Below are positions 26,883 through 35,492 of a stretch of DNA of 55,093 bases, piece by piece; the first letter of the stretch is position 1; each line of letters begins with the position of its first letter. Origin of the DNA: Lysinibacillus sp. FJAT-14745 (GTDB taxonomy: Bacteria > Bacillota > Bacilli > Bacillales_A > Planococcaceae); contig NZ_LITM01000014.1 of NCBI RefSeq assembly GCF_001275675.1, forward strand, positions 17,082 through 72,174, read 5' to 3'. The position numbers and the translations under genes are program-made. The notes under the pieces were generated by a model that worked only from the letters and a program-made list of their open reading frames with translations, ran no database searches and had not been told where the DNA came from.

Positions 26883-27326
26883 TTGGATTTATCCATCATA
26901 CTTATGATTGTGGGGATTCTCCTAATTATTGCGTCGTTCTTTTTCAAAAATAGCGCGAAAAAAGTCGAACAAGATGTAGAGGAGCTATCCATCTCAATTT
27001 TTCAAGAAACAAATAATTTAAAACGTCGTCTAAAAATTGTTGAAGAGGAGCTGTTATTAGAGCCAGAGTTTCAGGTTAAATCACAGTCAGCGCAAACTAA
27101 CGCTATACCAAATCCGAAGGTCCAACAGGTTATGCAAGCGGTTCAACAGGCTGCTCAGACATCGAAGACTGGACAAGCTACTCCAAAAACGAAACCTATA
27201 CATCAAATTATTATAAGTCAGGTGCTTGAACTAAATAAGCAGGGTCTTTCTGTACCCGATATAAGTATTCGTTCAAATTTAACTGAAGAGCAAGTCCGTC
27301 AAGTGATTGCAAACGGAGGTCGGTAA
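26883..27326 (+). CDS. Membrane-anchored protein with C-terminal helix-turn-helix-like tail
   Basis: 147 residues from a TTG at 26883; the GTG at 26874 is part of the GAGGTG site. One N-terminal membrane helix (IILMIVGILLIIASFFF), a coiled-coil stretch (QDVEELSISIFQETNNLKRR), a Gln/Ala-rich linker, and a C-terminal segment (ISQVLELNKQGLSVPDISIR then LTEEQVRQVIANGG) that looks like a small DNA-binding-type HTH. Not a recognised family. Ends three bases before the next gene. Confidence 0.75.
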   Translation: MDLSIILMIVGILLIIASFFFKNSAKKVEQDVEELSISIFQETNNLKRRLKIVEEELLLEPEFQVKSQSAQTNAIPNPKVQQVMQAVQQAAQTSKTGQATPKTKPIHQIIISQVLELNKQGLSVPDISIRSNLTEEQVRQVIANGGR

Positions 27327-27329
27327 TTC

Positions 27330-27827
27330 ATGAATAAGTCCGCTATCCGTGCATTTGGCATTGCACTTTTTCTTGTCGGAGCATTGTTAGCCTTAGCTGC
27401 TCGTTTTGATCTCAATATCGGTCTTCCAACTAAAGCTTCCACAAATACAGAACATGTAGAGGAGCTACAAAAAAAGCTTGAACAGGCAAATAAAGAAATT
27501 GCATTGTTAAAGGAACAAGCTAAGCAAGCTCCAAAGGAAAATAATCAGAAGACAGATGCACCTGCAACAAAGGCTAAAGACAATCATAAACCGGCAGATA
27601 CACCGACAAACGCTAAAACAATGACACTTCAAATTTATAGCGGTATGGAACCATATACTGTGGCGCAAAAGCTTGAAGATGGTGGCATCATCGAAAATAG
27701 TGTTGAAATGGAACTTTTTCTTGCTAATCCTAAATACGCACGAAGCTTACAAATTGGCTCATACGAGGTCAATTCTTCGATGTCTTTAGAGGAAATTGCA
27801 AAATTGATTACAGGGAAAAAGCAATAA
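27330..27827 (+). CDS. Membrane-anchored protein with short MltG/YceG-like domain
   Basis: 165 residues: N-terminal membrane helix (FGIALFLVGALLALAARF), coiled coil (EELQKKLEQANKEIALLKEQ), Lys/Ala/Pro linker, then about 70 residues resembling the N-terminal LysM-like part of endolytic transglycosylase MltG (IYSGMEPYTVAQKLEDGGII, FLANPKYARSLQIGSYEV, EEIAKLITGKKQ). The catalytic domain of MltG is absent, so it cannot be a full transglycosylase; it may bind peptidoglycan or a partner. Second gene of a two-gene operon. Confidence 0.78.
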   Translation: MNKSAIRAFGIALFLVGALLALAARFDLNIGLPTKASTNTEHVEELQKKLEQANKEIALLKEQAKQAPKENNQKTDAPATKAKDNHKPADTPTNAKTMTLQIYSGMEPYTVAQKLEDGGIIENSVEMELFLANPKYARSLQIGSYEVNSSMSLEEIAKLITGKKQ

Positions 27828-27848
27828 CATTACGATCCCATTGATAAA

Positions 27849-27899
27849 AAAGGCTGTCACCCGAAAATCACAACTACTGATTTTCGGTGACAGTCTTTT
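27849..27899. terminator. Bidirectional terminator between convergent genes
   Basis: About 20-bp stem (AAGGCTGTCACCCGAAAATC against GATTTTCGGTGACAGTCTTT) with a short loop and T-runs both ways, serving the MltG-like gene on the plus strand and trpG on the minus strand. Confidence 0.88.
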
Positions 27900-27902
27900 A
27901 TT

Positions 27903-28475
27903 TTATGAAATTTGTTCTAAAAAAGCTTGCATCATTATACTGCCCTCTTGCGTCCCAATGGATTCTGGATGAAACTGTAGCCCAAAAAGTGGATACTCCT
28001 TATGTTGAATCGCCATAATTTCACCATCATCACTGGACTTTGCTAAAATATTAAAATCCTCATGTAAGGTGTTTTGCTCAATGACGAGGGAATGATAGCG
28101 CATTACTTCGATTTTACCGTCTAACTGAGCAAATAAGCTTGTTTTTTCATATTCAATCGTCGATAGTTTTCCATGCATTATATTTTTAGCTTGAACGATG
28201 CTCCCCCCAAAAGCTTGCCCTATCGATTGATGTCCAAGACAAATGCCTAAAATAGGAAATTTCGTATAAAGCTCTTTAACAACATCCACTGTTATTCCTG
28301 CATCAATTGGCATACCTGGGCCAGGCGATAAAATAATGGCTTCTGGTTGCATTTTCTTAATCTCTTCAATTGTTATTTCATCATTACGTACTACTTTTAC
28401 ATCTTTCTGAAGCATACATATTTGTTGAAACAAATTATAGGTGAATGAATCATAGTTATCGATCAGTAAAATCAT
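27903..28475 (-). CDS. trpG: Anthranilate synthase component II, glutamine amidotransferase
   Basis: Class I glutamine amidotransferase supplying ammonia to TrpE. 190 residues. LLIDNYDSFTYNL start, oxyanion LSPGPGMP, nucleophile in GICLGHQSIG, His-Glu pair in LQFHPESIG. Overlaps the end of trpE by 20 bases with GGAGG within trpE. Could also serve as PabA (amphibolic enzyme), but the Trp T-box upstream of trpE favours tryptophan synthesis. Confidence 0.88.
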   Translation of the reverse strand: MILLIDNYDSFTYNLFQQICMLQKDVKVVRNDEITIEEIKKMQPEAIILSPGPGMPIDAGITVDVVKELYTKFPILGICLGHQSIGQAFGGSIVQAKNIMHGKLSTIEYEKTSLFAQLDGKIEVMRYHSLVIEQNTLHEDFNILAKSSDDGEIMAIQHKEYPLFGLQFHPESIGTQEGSIMMQAFLEQIS

Positions 28476-29856
28476 TTTTTACCTCCAATAGCGCGCGAGC
28501 TTTATTCAGTGTTTCCTCGTATTCAGACAATGGCACTGAATCGTAAACAATTCCAGCCCCTGCCTGCACATGGGCACGATGATCCTTTATGATCATTGTC
28601 CGAATGGCTAGCGCTAAATCCATATCCCCTGTAGCGGATATATAGCCTACTGCACCTGCATAGACACCTCGCTTCACAGGCTCAAGCTCATTAATAAGCT
28701 GCATAGCGCGAATTTTCGGCGCACCTGATACTGTACCAGCAGGTAAGCACGCTCGGAGAACATCCAAAACATGGACATCATCACGTAATTCGCCGATAAC
28801 CTCTGATACAATATGCATAACATGTTTATAACGCTCAATATTCATATATTTCATTAGCTTCACTGAACCCACTTTGGCAATACGTCCAAGATCATTACGC
28901 CCTAAATCCACTAGCATACGATGTTCAGCAATTTCTTTTTCATCATTTAATAAACCTTCCGCGATCGCGTTATCCTGCTCCACGTATTTACCTCTAGGCT
29001 TCGTTCCAGCAATCGGATTTGTCGTTACCTTTCGATCCTTCACCTTAACGAGACTTTCAGGGGATGTACCTAAAATGGTATACGCACCAAAATCCATATA
29101 GAACATATATGGTGATGGATTAGAAGTACGTAATTGACGATATAAAGCGAAAGGATTACCTGTATATGGTGAAGTGAAACGTTGTGATAAAACAATCTGG
29201 AAAATATCCCCTTTACGAATATGCTGCTTTGCACGTTCAACCAGTGCCACAAAATTTTCTTTGGCGATCATTGGTTTGAAATCAAGCTTGCCAAACATCA
29301 TGTCGTCACACATTGTTCCAGCATATAGCTGTTCCTCCATCTTGGAGATTGCTAGCTCCATCGCTTCATAGGAACGCCCTTCATCAAATAAATCAATCGC
29401 TGCTAATGTTACCTCTTGCTTTAAATGATCAAAAACAATGAATGTATCATAGAAAAAGATATGAACATCTGGCATTTCTAAATCATCCTGCAAGTATTCA
29501 CCTATTTTCTCTGTATAAAATGCTGTTTCGTACCCAAAGAACCCAATTGCTCCCCCGAAAAAGGCAAAAGGATACTGTGCCCTATGCAACGGCATAATCT
29601 GTTGTAATTTTACGAATACATTGGCGCTCGATTTTTCTGTTTCTCCATCTTTGGTAAAAGAATAACCATTCCTTTCTCCTATCAGTTCTGCAATTGGGTT
29701 GACGGCAATAAATGAGTAACGCCCACTTTCTTCATGCTTGGCAGACGATTCGAAAAGCATCTTATGCTTCCCTTCAAGTGATTGATAAACGGAAATAGGC
29801 GTCACCATATCACCTTTCAACGCCTTCACGGCAAACTTTCTAAGCTCAACTGTCAT
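28456..29856 (-). CDS. trpE: Anthranilate synthase component I
   Basis: Makes anthranilate from chorismate. 466 residues. N-terminal domain with the feedback-site-like MLFESSAKHEESGRYSF; C-terminal chorismate-binding domain with KGDIFQIVLSQRF, ISPESL-like GTSPESLVKV, PIAGTKPRG, DLGRNDLGR, PAGTVSGAPKIRAMQ and QAGAGIVYDS. The Ser of the LLES-type motif suggests tryptophan feedback inhibition. PabB is the alternative; the leader decides for TrpE. No trpD or further trp gene follows. Confidence 0.9.
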   Translation of the reverse strand: MTVELRKFAVKALKGDMVTPISVYQSLEGKHKMLFESSAKHEESGRYSFIAVNPIAELIGERNGYSFTKDGETEKSSANVFVKLQQIMPLHRAQYPFAFFGGAIGFFGYETAFYTEKIGEYLQDDLEMPDVHIFFYDTFIVFDHLKQEVTLAAIDLFDEGRSYEAMELAISKMEEQLYAGTMCDDMMFGKLDFKPMIAKENFVALVERAKQHIRKGDIFQIVLSQRFTSPYTGNPFALYRQLRTSNPSPYMFYMDFGAYTILGTSPESLVKVKDRKVTTNPIAGTKPRGKYVEQDNAIAEGLLNDEKEIAEHRMLVDLGRNDLGRIAKVGSVKLMKYMNIERYKHVMHIVSEVIGELRDDVHVLDVLRACLPAGTVSGAPKIRAMQLINELEPVKRGVYAGAVGYISATGDMDLALAIRTMIIKDHRAHVQAGAGIVYDSVPLSEYEETLNKARALLEVKNDFTDR

Positions 29857-29902
29857 ACTCTTTCTCTCCTTTTCTATGCTCTGCTCTTCTACACCAAAAT
29901 GA

Positions 29903-29926
29903 TCAATTATGCATTGGCGTAATTGA
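29903..29926. repeat. Small palindrome, family B copy 1
   Basis: TCAATTATGC-ATTG-GCGTAATTGA inverted repeat with one G-U mismatch, located in the leader between trpE and its T-box. It is followed by a short GACGCTGCCGCTTCG segment. Confidence 0.6.
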
Positions 29927-30020
29927 CGCTGCCGCTTCGTTAGACTCCGCTTTCGTTTCTATAAACTTTGCGTCCGCTTTTTGAACTGTGTAACACTGTT
30001 CAGTTCCGCCAAAACATATA

Positions 30021-30300
30021 AAAAGGCCTTTCCATCACAAAAGGACGGAAAAGCCGTGGTGCCACCTTCATTGGTCTTTATCAATTATGCCCTAGCATAA
30101 TTGCATTCAGCTGATGTTTGGATATCCGCTGAATGAGTTAAAAGACCCACTCTATCCCCTGTAACGTAGGCAGACGCTAATCCATACTTTATTCAGGATT
30201 AGAGCTCCGAAGTCCATTCACCATTCATTTGTACTAGTTTCCACCAACCACTAGCTCTCTATAACAAATAATAATAGCTACTACTCTTCATCAAAGCTGA
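30021..30300 (-). ncRNA. Tryptophan T-box leader of trpEG
   Basis: tRNA-sensing leader on the minus strand. The T-box AAGGTGGCACCACGG lies at 30054-30068, followed by the terminator stem (GGCTTTTCC / GGAAAGGCC, then T5) at 30021-30054. Stem I motifs AGAGAG and GGTTGGTGGAAACTAG are near 30230-30260. The specifier loop reads GTGAATGGAC with TGG at 30214-30216, i.e. Trp. Uncharged tRNA-Trp is expected to permit read-through. Between stem III and the antiterminator a copy of the family B repeat (30081-30135) is inserted. Confidence 0.92.
30081..30135. repeat. Family B repeat copy 2, inside the T-box leader
   Basis: TCAATTATGCCCTAGCATAATTG palindrome (30081-30103) followed by CATTCAGCTGATGTTTGGAT and GCTGAATG, the same succession as in 46921-47149. 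The CATTCAGC / GCTGAATG pair can form its own hairpin. Confidence 0.7.
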
Positions 30301-30342
30301 TTACATGTTTTCATTGTAAAGCAAAAAAACTAACAATTCAAA

Positions 30343-31413
30343 TTATTTTTTATTACGAAACCATTCATCTTCAGCTGGATTTGCTAGTATTATATTTAGT
30401 TCTTGAAAGATTTGACGAATAGCAAACAAAATATCCTGTCGCACATTTAGCATCACTGCGGTATCATTGGTTGCCACATAGAAACGCACAAGGACGCGAT
30501 AAGAGGTTGGATAAAACTCATCTATAAATACATGAATCATTTCTTTCTCTGTTTGAGCATGCAAATAAATTTCCTTTTGAATAGCATTTAAAGCACTGCG
30601 TAATTTTTCTTCTTCATTTTCAGCAGCTACCAATAAAAATTGCTCACATTTTCGTTTTTCTCGTTTCGATAAATTATAGATTGGTCGATTTACCAAATAG
30701 GAGTTAGGTACGTAAACAAGCCCTTTATCACCCGTTTGAATTAAAGTACTTCGAAGATTAATATCTTCAATAGTTCCTTCGATTTTTTGGTCCTCTGTTG
30801 CTATCCAATCGCCAATTTGAAACGGGTTGTCTAATGCGACTGACATCCCACCAAAAACATGCGCTAGTGTATCTCGAATACCGAAGGCAATCGCTACACC
30901 CGTTAAGCCAATCCCGGTTAAAAAGCCATTCAAGTTAAAGTTCCAGAAAGAAGCAATCGTAAACATCGCCAATATCATAATAAGCACTTTTCCTATACGA
31001 AGAAAAAAAGGTAACAGGACATTTGGTTCCTCATCATTATTCAACGGTAGTGGCTGCTTTGTATAAAAATGTAATACATCATATACGCCTTTAAAGGCAA
31101 AAAACACCATAATAGACAACACAAAATTTTTAGTTGCTACATGTGTAAATAAAAAGATTTCTAATAATATCGATAAACTGAGTACAATCACTGCAGACAT
31201 AAATGCATAACGAATCGCTTTATTAAATTGTGCGAGCACTGTTGCCTGAAAGTTTTGCTGACGATTTCTCAAAAATGTAACAGTAAGATTAATAACTTTC
31301 TTTATAACAAAATGCTGAAAAAGCCAACCAATTACACAAAGTGCAACGGCAATAACAACTTCCATCCACGTTGGGGTTGAAATATCTGGTAATAACCATC
31401 TCAATGAATTCAA
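30343..31413 (-). CDS. MscS-family small mechanosensitive channel
   Basis: Tension-gated channel of the cytoplasmic membrane. 356 residues, about five N-terminal helices, then the pore helix GIGLTGVAIAFGIRDTLAHV and the beta domain DNPFQIGDWIATED, GTIEDINLRST, VYVPNSYLVNRPIYN typical of MscS/YbdG-like proteins. TTG start at 31413 eight bases after AGAGGAG. Confidence 0.92.
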   Translation of the reverse strand: MNSLRWLLPDISTPTWMEVVIAVALCVIGWLFQHFVIKKVINLTVTFLRNRQQNFQATVLAQFNKAIRYAFMSAVIVLSLSILLEIFLFTHVATKNFVLSIMVFFAFKGVYDVLHFYTKQPLPLNNDEEPNVLLPFFLRIGKVLIMILAMFTIASFWNFNLNGFLTGIGLTGVAIAFGIRDTLAHVFGGMSVALDNPFQIGDWIATEDQKIEGTIEDINLRSTLIQTGDKGLVYVPNSYLVNRPIYNLSKREKRKCEQFLLVAAENEEEKLRSALNAIQKEIYLHAQTEKEMIHVFIDEFYPTSYRVLVRFYVATNDTAVMLNVRQDILFAIRQIFQELNIILANPAEDEWFRNKK

Positions 31414-31451
31414 ATCTCATTCTCCTCTAACTACTATGTATATTCGCAGTA

Positions 31452-31484
31452 AAAGAGCCGATCAACAATGCGATCAGCTCCGTT
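31452..31484 (-). terminator. Terminator of the VWA-like gene
   Basis: Minus-strand GAGCTGATC / GATCGGCTC stem (one G-U) followed by TTTTA, between the VWA-like gene and mscS. Confidence 0.65.
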
Positions 31485-31485
31485 T

Positions 31486-32358
31486 TTATTGAATAGCGTC
31501 ATCCGCAAAAAAAGCTTTGTTGGCAAACCAAAATTGTTGCTCATTAAAATTATGTTCATGCATAGCGATCACCGAAAATTCAGCATGATACTTACGTTTC
31601 ATTTCCTCAAGTACAGCTTTCGCTTGCTTTCCATCGAGATGCTGCCCATCGGTCGGAGTACCTTCTGTAAAAATAATAATATCCGCTTCTGTACAATCTT
31701 GATTTTCTTGTAGCAAGCCCTTAACAAAATGGAGCACAGGCAGAACTGCAGCTTCTCCCTTTGCCTTATATTCAATAAAATCCTTAAAATCGGATAAATT
31801 TATATGGCCGTTTTCGAATCGATAATGTACATGAATTTGACTGTCATACGGAACGATATACAAATCTCGACGTTCACGATGCGCGTTCATAAAAAACGGT
31901 AAAATTATGCTTTTACAAAGCTCAGAATATGCCGCCATACCCGTTGTTTGTTCAAGACAGATAATAATTGGACCTGTTTCTTTTTTATATTCATCAAACG
32001 GAACATAGAGGATGTTTCCTTTTTTTATTGTTTGACGATTTAACTTTTGGCGCCTAGCTACCTGCCACTTTCGCTCATAATACATGCGCTGCTCTTTTCC
32101 ATTGGCCAATCGTTCGGCTGGCTGAATAGCTGGTATATTTTCGCATATTTCATGCATGATATCTGCCAACTCTAGTGCAAATGCTGCCATATTTCGTAAT
32201 GTTTCACTCTTGTAAAAATAATCAATAAAAAAATGTTGTTCCTTGTTACTTAATTCCTCAAGATGTAAGTTTTCATATAGAAAACATAAAAAGTTACGTT
32301 GTTCTAACGTGAATTCCAGATCAAATTTCTCTATAAGTGATTCTACAGCGTCTTTCAC
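31486..32358 (-). CDS. VWA-like domain protein with degenerate MIDAS
   Basis: 290 residues from a GTG at 32358, seven bases after AGGAGGTG. N-terminal half is helical and charged. The C-terminal half has a von Willebrand A-like fold pattern: PIIICLEQTTGMAAY in place of the DxSxS metal motif, ILPFFMNAHRERRDLYIVPY, then ADIIIFTEGTPTDGQ and FSVIAMHEHN. The first MIDAS residues are replaced (Glu-Gln-Thr-Thr-Gly), so metal-dependent binding may be changed. No MoxR ATPase adjacent. Function unknown. Confidence 0.78.
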   Translation of the reverse strand: MKDAVESLIEKFDLEFTLEQRNFLCFLYENLHLEELSNKEQHFFIDYFYKSETLRNMAAFALELADIMHEICENIPAIQPAERLANGKEQRMYYERKWQVARRQKLNRQTIKKGNILYVPFDEYKKETGPIIICLEQTTGMAAYSELCKSIILPFFMNAHRERRDLYIVPYDSQIHVHYRFENGHINLSDFKDFIEYKAKGEAAVLPVLHFVKGLLQENQDCTEADIIIFTEGTPTDGQHLDGKQAKAVLEEMKRKYHAEFSVIAMHEHNFNEQQFWFANKAFFADDAIQ

Positions 32359-32518
32359 GAAGCAGCACCTCCTCAGCACATTTTTCTGGATAATGTCTAT
32401 AGTATAACCAAAATAATTTTTTGACAATACAATAACGCTAGCAGTATTTTGACGCTATTTTTAATAAAATGTTGCAGTTACCTAGCATTAATTAAATATG
32501 GCTCTTCGCCAAGACGAG

Positions 32519-32809
32519 GGGTTGATTTCCGTTCCGACTAAGCGCTTTGCCGCTGACGCTTCGCTTTCGCGCAGAGCAGAGCTTCCTGGGGGCATCCGAT
32601 GAGCCGCTTAGGCCAGCACGATGTTGGTCACGAAGGCTTTATCACAGGATGTGATGGTCTTAGCCTTCGTTCCTCTATTTGCTCGCTCCAGGGTCTCGGG
32701 CCAGCACGATGCTGGTCACGAAGGCGTTATCACAGGACGTGATGGTTTTAGCCTTCGTTCCTCTATTGCTGATCCCCGATGAGTCGCTCAGTCTCCACTC
32801 CAATCAACT
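32519..32809. repeat. Dispersed palindromic repeat, family A copy 3, with internal duplication
   Basis: 291 bp. Left edge GGTTGATTTCCGTTCCGACT, right edge AGTCTCCACTCCAATCAAC (inverted). Inside, a 70-bp block containing the cruciform ATCACAGGA-GTGAT and GCCTTCGTTCCTCTATT occurs twice, at 32611-32680 and 32699-32768 (88-bp period). Orientation is opposite to the copy at 21970. It lies between divergently reading regions with no gene. Confidence 0.88.
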
Positions 32810-33061
32810 ATCTCACTTAGTATGTATCTTCTAACATGACACTAATTTATAATGATAAAACAAAACTTCAGCAACAATGTTTTATCTGTGCGAAAGCGGA
32901 ACGTCAGCAACAAGATTTTATTGTGTGAAAGCGAAGCAGTATCAATAAAGTAAGCTAAGGAAGCGGCTCTACACTCGCCACAGAATAGTTAGTAGCATGG
33001 GATCACTCTTATTTATAGCGGCACTATAATCCCCTTAACCGTTTGTTTTTCACCACTAATG
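32810..33061. other. Gene-free stretch with short degenerate repeats
   Basis: Contains two imperfect copies of GCGAAAGCGGAACGTCAGCAACAA-like sequence (around 32885-32940), matching GC-rich bits found inside family A repeats. No open frame with a ribosome site. Confidence 0.4.
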
Positions 33062-33088
33062 AAAAAAAGAGCCTATAATTGGCTCTTC
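33062..33088 (-). terminator. Terminator of the pst-phoU operon
   Basis: AGAGCC-AATTAT-GGCTCT stem followed by seven T residues on the minus strand, just past the phoU stop. Confidence 0.88.
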
Positions 33089-33093
33089 CGTTA

Positions 33094-33753
33094 CTAATTA
33101 TTCAATTCATAATGTTTACCTTTGACTAAGTAAAATAAGTGTTCGGCAATATTTGTTGCGTGGTCAGCTGAGCGTTCTAAATATCGGCAAACAAATGTTA
33201 AGTGTGTAATTTGAGAAATATGTGCTGGATTTTCAGCTCCTGCACGCAGCAATAGCGTTATTGTCGCTCCATATAAATCATCCACGTAATCATCTAGTTC
33301 AGCAATTTCCTTGGCATGAACAGTATCTTCCTCTGTAAAAGCTTTGATAATACTCTCTAGCATTTCTACAGTCTTGTTACACATCGTTTGTAAATTTGTT
33401 GTAGGAAAGACAAGTGGCTCTTTTCCAATACGAATCGTCTCTTTTGCAATATTTACTGCATAGTCCCCTACTCTTTCCATATCAGATGCCGCTTTGACAA
33501 GCACCATGAGACGACGTAAATCAGTAGCAACAGGCTGCTGCTTAGCAATCATTAAAATAACATGATCATTGATTTCTTCTTCAAGACGATTGATGATTAA
33601 ATCGTCCTCAAGAATCTTTAAGGATGTCTCTAAATCCTGATTTAATAACGCTTCAAATGCTATTTTGAGAGCGTTGATACTACTATTAGCAATCTCGATA
33701 AATTGTTCTTGTACTTCTTTTAATTCCTGCTCAAAACGTTCACGTACTACCAT
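33094..33753 (-). CDS. phoU: Phosphate-signalling protein PhoU
   Basis: 219 residues, two repeats of a three-helix bundle with the Asp/Glu metal patches (DLRRLMVLVKAASDMERVGD and FVCRYLERSADHATNIAEH). Negative regulator linking the Pst transporter to PhoR and controlling Pst activity. Starts 13 bases after pstB with a GGGGGAG site. B. subtilis lacks a phoU in its pst operon, so this arrangement is more like Clostridia and Proteobacteria. Confidence 0.95.
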   Translation of the reverse strand: MVVRERFEQELKEVQEQFIEIANSSINALKIAFEALLNQDLETSLKILEDDLIINRLEEEINDHVILMIAKQQPVATDLRRLMVLVKAASDMERVGDYAVNIAKETIRIGKEPLVFPTTNLQTMCNKTVEMLESIIKAFTEEDTVHAKEIAELDDYVDDLYGATITLLLRAGAENPAHISQITHLTFVCRYLERSADHATNIAEHLFYLVKGKHYELNN

Positions 33754-33766
33754 CTAATGCTCCCCC

Positions 33767-34600
33767 TTAACCGAAACGACCTGAAATATAATCTTCAGTA
33801 CGTTGATCTGCTGGTGTTTGGAAGATAACGTCTGTTTTATCGTACTCAACGACCTCTCCACTTAGGAAAAATGCTGTACGATCAGAAATTCGCGCCGCTT
33901 GTTGCATATTATGTGTCACAATAATAATTGAATAATCTTTTTTCAGCTCTTGCACAAGTTCTTCTACTTTTAATGTAGAAATCGGATCAAGTGCAGATGT
34001 TGGTTCATCCATTAAAATAACATCTGGTTCAATCGCTAAACAGCGAGCAATACAGATTCGTTGTTGCTGACCACCTGATAAACCATATGCGTTTTGATTT
34101 AAGCGATCCTTTACTTCATCCCAAATAGCCGCACCGCGTAAAGACTTTTCAACAATCTCATCAAGAATCTTCTTATTTTTTATGCCATGGATACGTGGAC
34201 CATATGCAATATTATCGTAAATAGATTTCGGGAATGGGTTTGGCTTCTGGAACACCATACCTACACGAGTGCGTAATTCCTCAACAGTATAGCTTTTATC
34301 TAAAATATTGCGCTCACGATATACTATTTCACCTGATGTTCGAACACTCGGTACAAGCTCTACCATTCTATTTAGAGTTTTTAAATAAGTAGATTTCCCA
34401 CAACCTGAAGGGCCAATTATAGCTGTTACTTCATTTTCGTAGATGCTTAAATTGATGTCTTTTAAACCATGATGATCACCGTACCATAAATTTAAATTAC
34501 GTGTATCATATACTACTTTTTTGGCAACATCAGCAGATGGCTTTGTAGCCGAATGATTCGGTTTGACAATAGATTTTTCCTCTTTTATACCCAGTACCAT
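33767..34600 (-). CDS. pstB: Phosphate ABC transporter ATPase
   Basis: 277 residues. Walker [14 protein letters not shown], signature [14 protein letters not shown], Walker [14 protein letters not shown], switch His in [11 protein letters not shown]. About 25 extra N-terminal residues ([16 protein letters not shown]) precede the conserved [16 protein letters not shown] site before the ATG. One of the four Pst components for high-affinity phosphate uptake. Confidence 0.97.
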   Translation of the reverse strand: MVLGIKEEKSIVKPNHSATKPSADVAKKVVYDTRNLNLWYGDHHGLKDINLSIYENEVTAIIGPSGCGKSTYLKTLNRMVELVPSVRTSGEIVYRERNILDKSYTVEELRTRVGMVFQKPNPFPKSIYDNIAYGPRIHGIKNKKILDEIVEKSLRGAAIWDEVKDRLNQNAYGLSGGQQQRICIARCLAIEPDVILMDEPTSALDPISTLKVEELVQELKKDYSIIIVTHNMQQAARISDRTAFFLSGEVVEYDKTDVIFQTPADQRTEDYISGRFG

Positions 34601-34612
34601 AAGGTCACCTCA

Positions 34613-35491
34613 TTAATAACGTTTTTGGAATTTATTTCGAATAAAGATGGCAATAGAGTTCATCAGTAAAAGCACTGTCATAAGAACTAAAATACCGGCT
34701 GCCGCTACATATTGAAATGCCTCCTGCGGACGTTTTGCCCAATCGTAAATTTGCATAGGCAAAGCTGTGAATTGGCTTAACAAACTATTAGGTAAAAACT
34801 GTAAAATAACAGGGATTCCAATAACAACAAGTGGTGCTGTTTCACCAATTGCACGAGACATCGCTAATATACTTCCTGTTAATATCCCAGGAATGGCTGC
34901 TGGTAACACAACATGCAAAATCGTTTGCCATTTTGTTGCACCCATACCGTAAGAAGCTTCGCGTTGTTCATTCGGTACTGCACGAATAGCCTCCTGCGCC
35001 GCAACAATGATCACTGGTAAAATTAATAAACTCATTGTTAAACCGGCTGCTAAAACACTTTTCCCTAGTCCCAACATTCGAACAAAAATTGTTAACCCAA
35101 GTAAACCAAATACAATGGAAGGTACTCCTGCTAAGTTCGAGATATTCATACGAATAAAGTCATTTAGTCTATTTTTCTTTGCATACTCCTCTAAATAGAT
35201 CGCAGTCCCTACACCTATAATAATCGACACTGGAGCAACAACTGCCATCAGCCAAAGTGAACCTATTAAAGCTGCCTTAATGCCCGCTTTATCTGCAAAG
35301 CGTGAAGCGAAATTTGTTAAAAAATCGATTGTTAAATAGTCAGCACCTTGTGTTACTATACGGTAAAGCAAAATAACTAGTGTCACTAATGCAAAGGTTG
35401 TTGCTAAGAAGAATAATGACTTCCAAACTTTATTGAATGTAATACGCTTTGTCATTCGTTTCATGACGACAGTGTCATCCATATAGCGCAT
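34613..35491 (-). CDS. pstA: Phosphate ABC transporter permease PstA
   Basis: 292 residues from MRYMDDTVV, start set by GGGAGG at the end of pstC; the stop of pstC lies one base upstream. Six helices; BPD_transp motif EASYGMGATKWQTILHVVLP. Forms the channel with PstC. Confidence 0.95.
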   Translation of the reverse strand: MRYMDDTVVMKRMTKRITFNKVWKSLFFLATTFALVTLVILLYRIVTQGADYLTIDFLTNFASRFADKAGIKAALIGSLWLMAVVAPVSIIIGVGTAIYLEEYAKKNRLNDFIRMNISNLAGVPSIVFGLLGLTIFVRMLGLGKSVLAAGLTMSLLILPVIIVAAQEAIRAVPNEQREASYGMGATKWQTILHVVLPAAIPGILTGSILAMSRAIGETAPLVVIGIPVILQFLPNSLLSQFTALPMQIYDWAKRPQEAFQYVAAAGILVLMTVLLLMNSIAIFIRNKFQKRY

Positions 35492-35492
35492 G

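Noticed and set aside
27903..29856. pabB/pabA instead of trpE/trpG
   Set aside because: Sequence alone is ambiguous, but the leader is a T-box with a TGG specifier, which favours tryptophan control.
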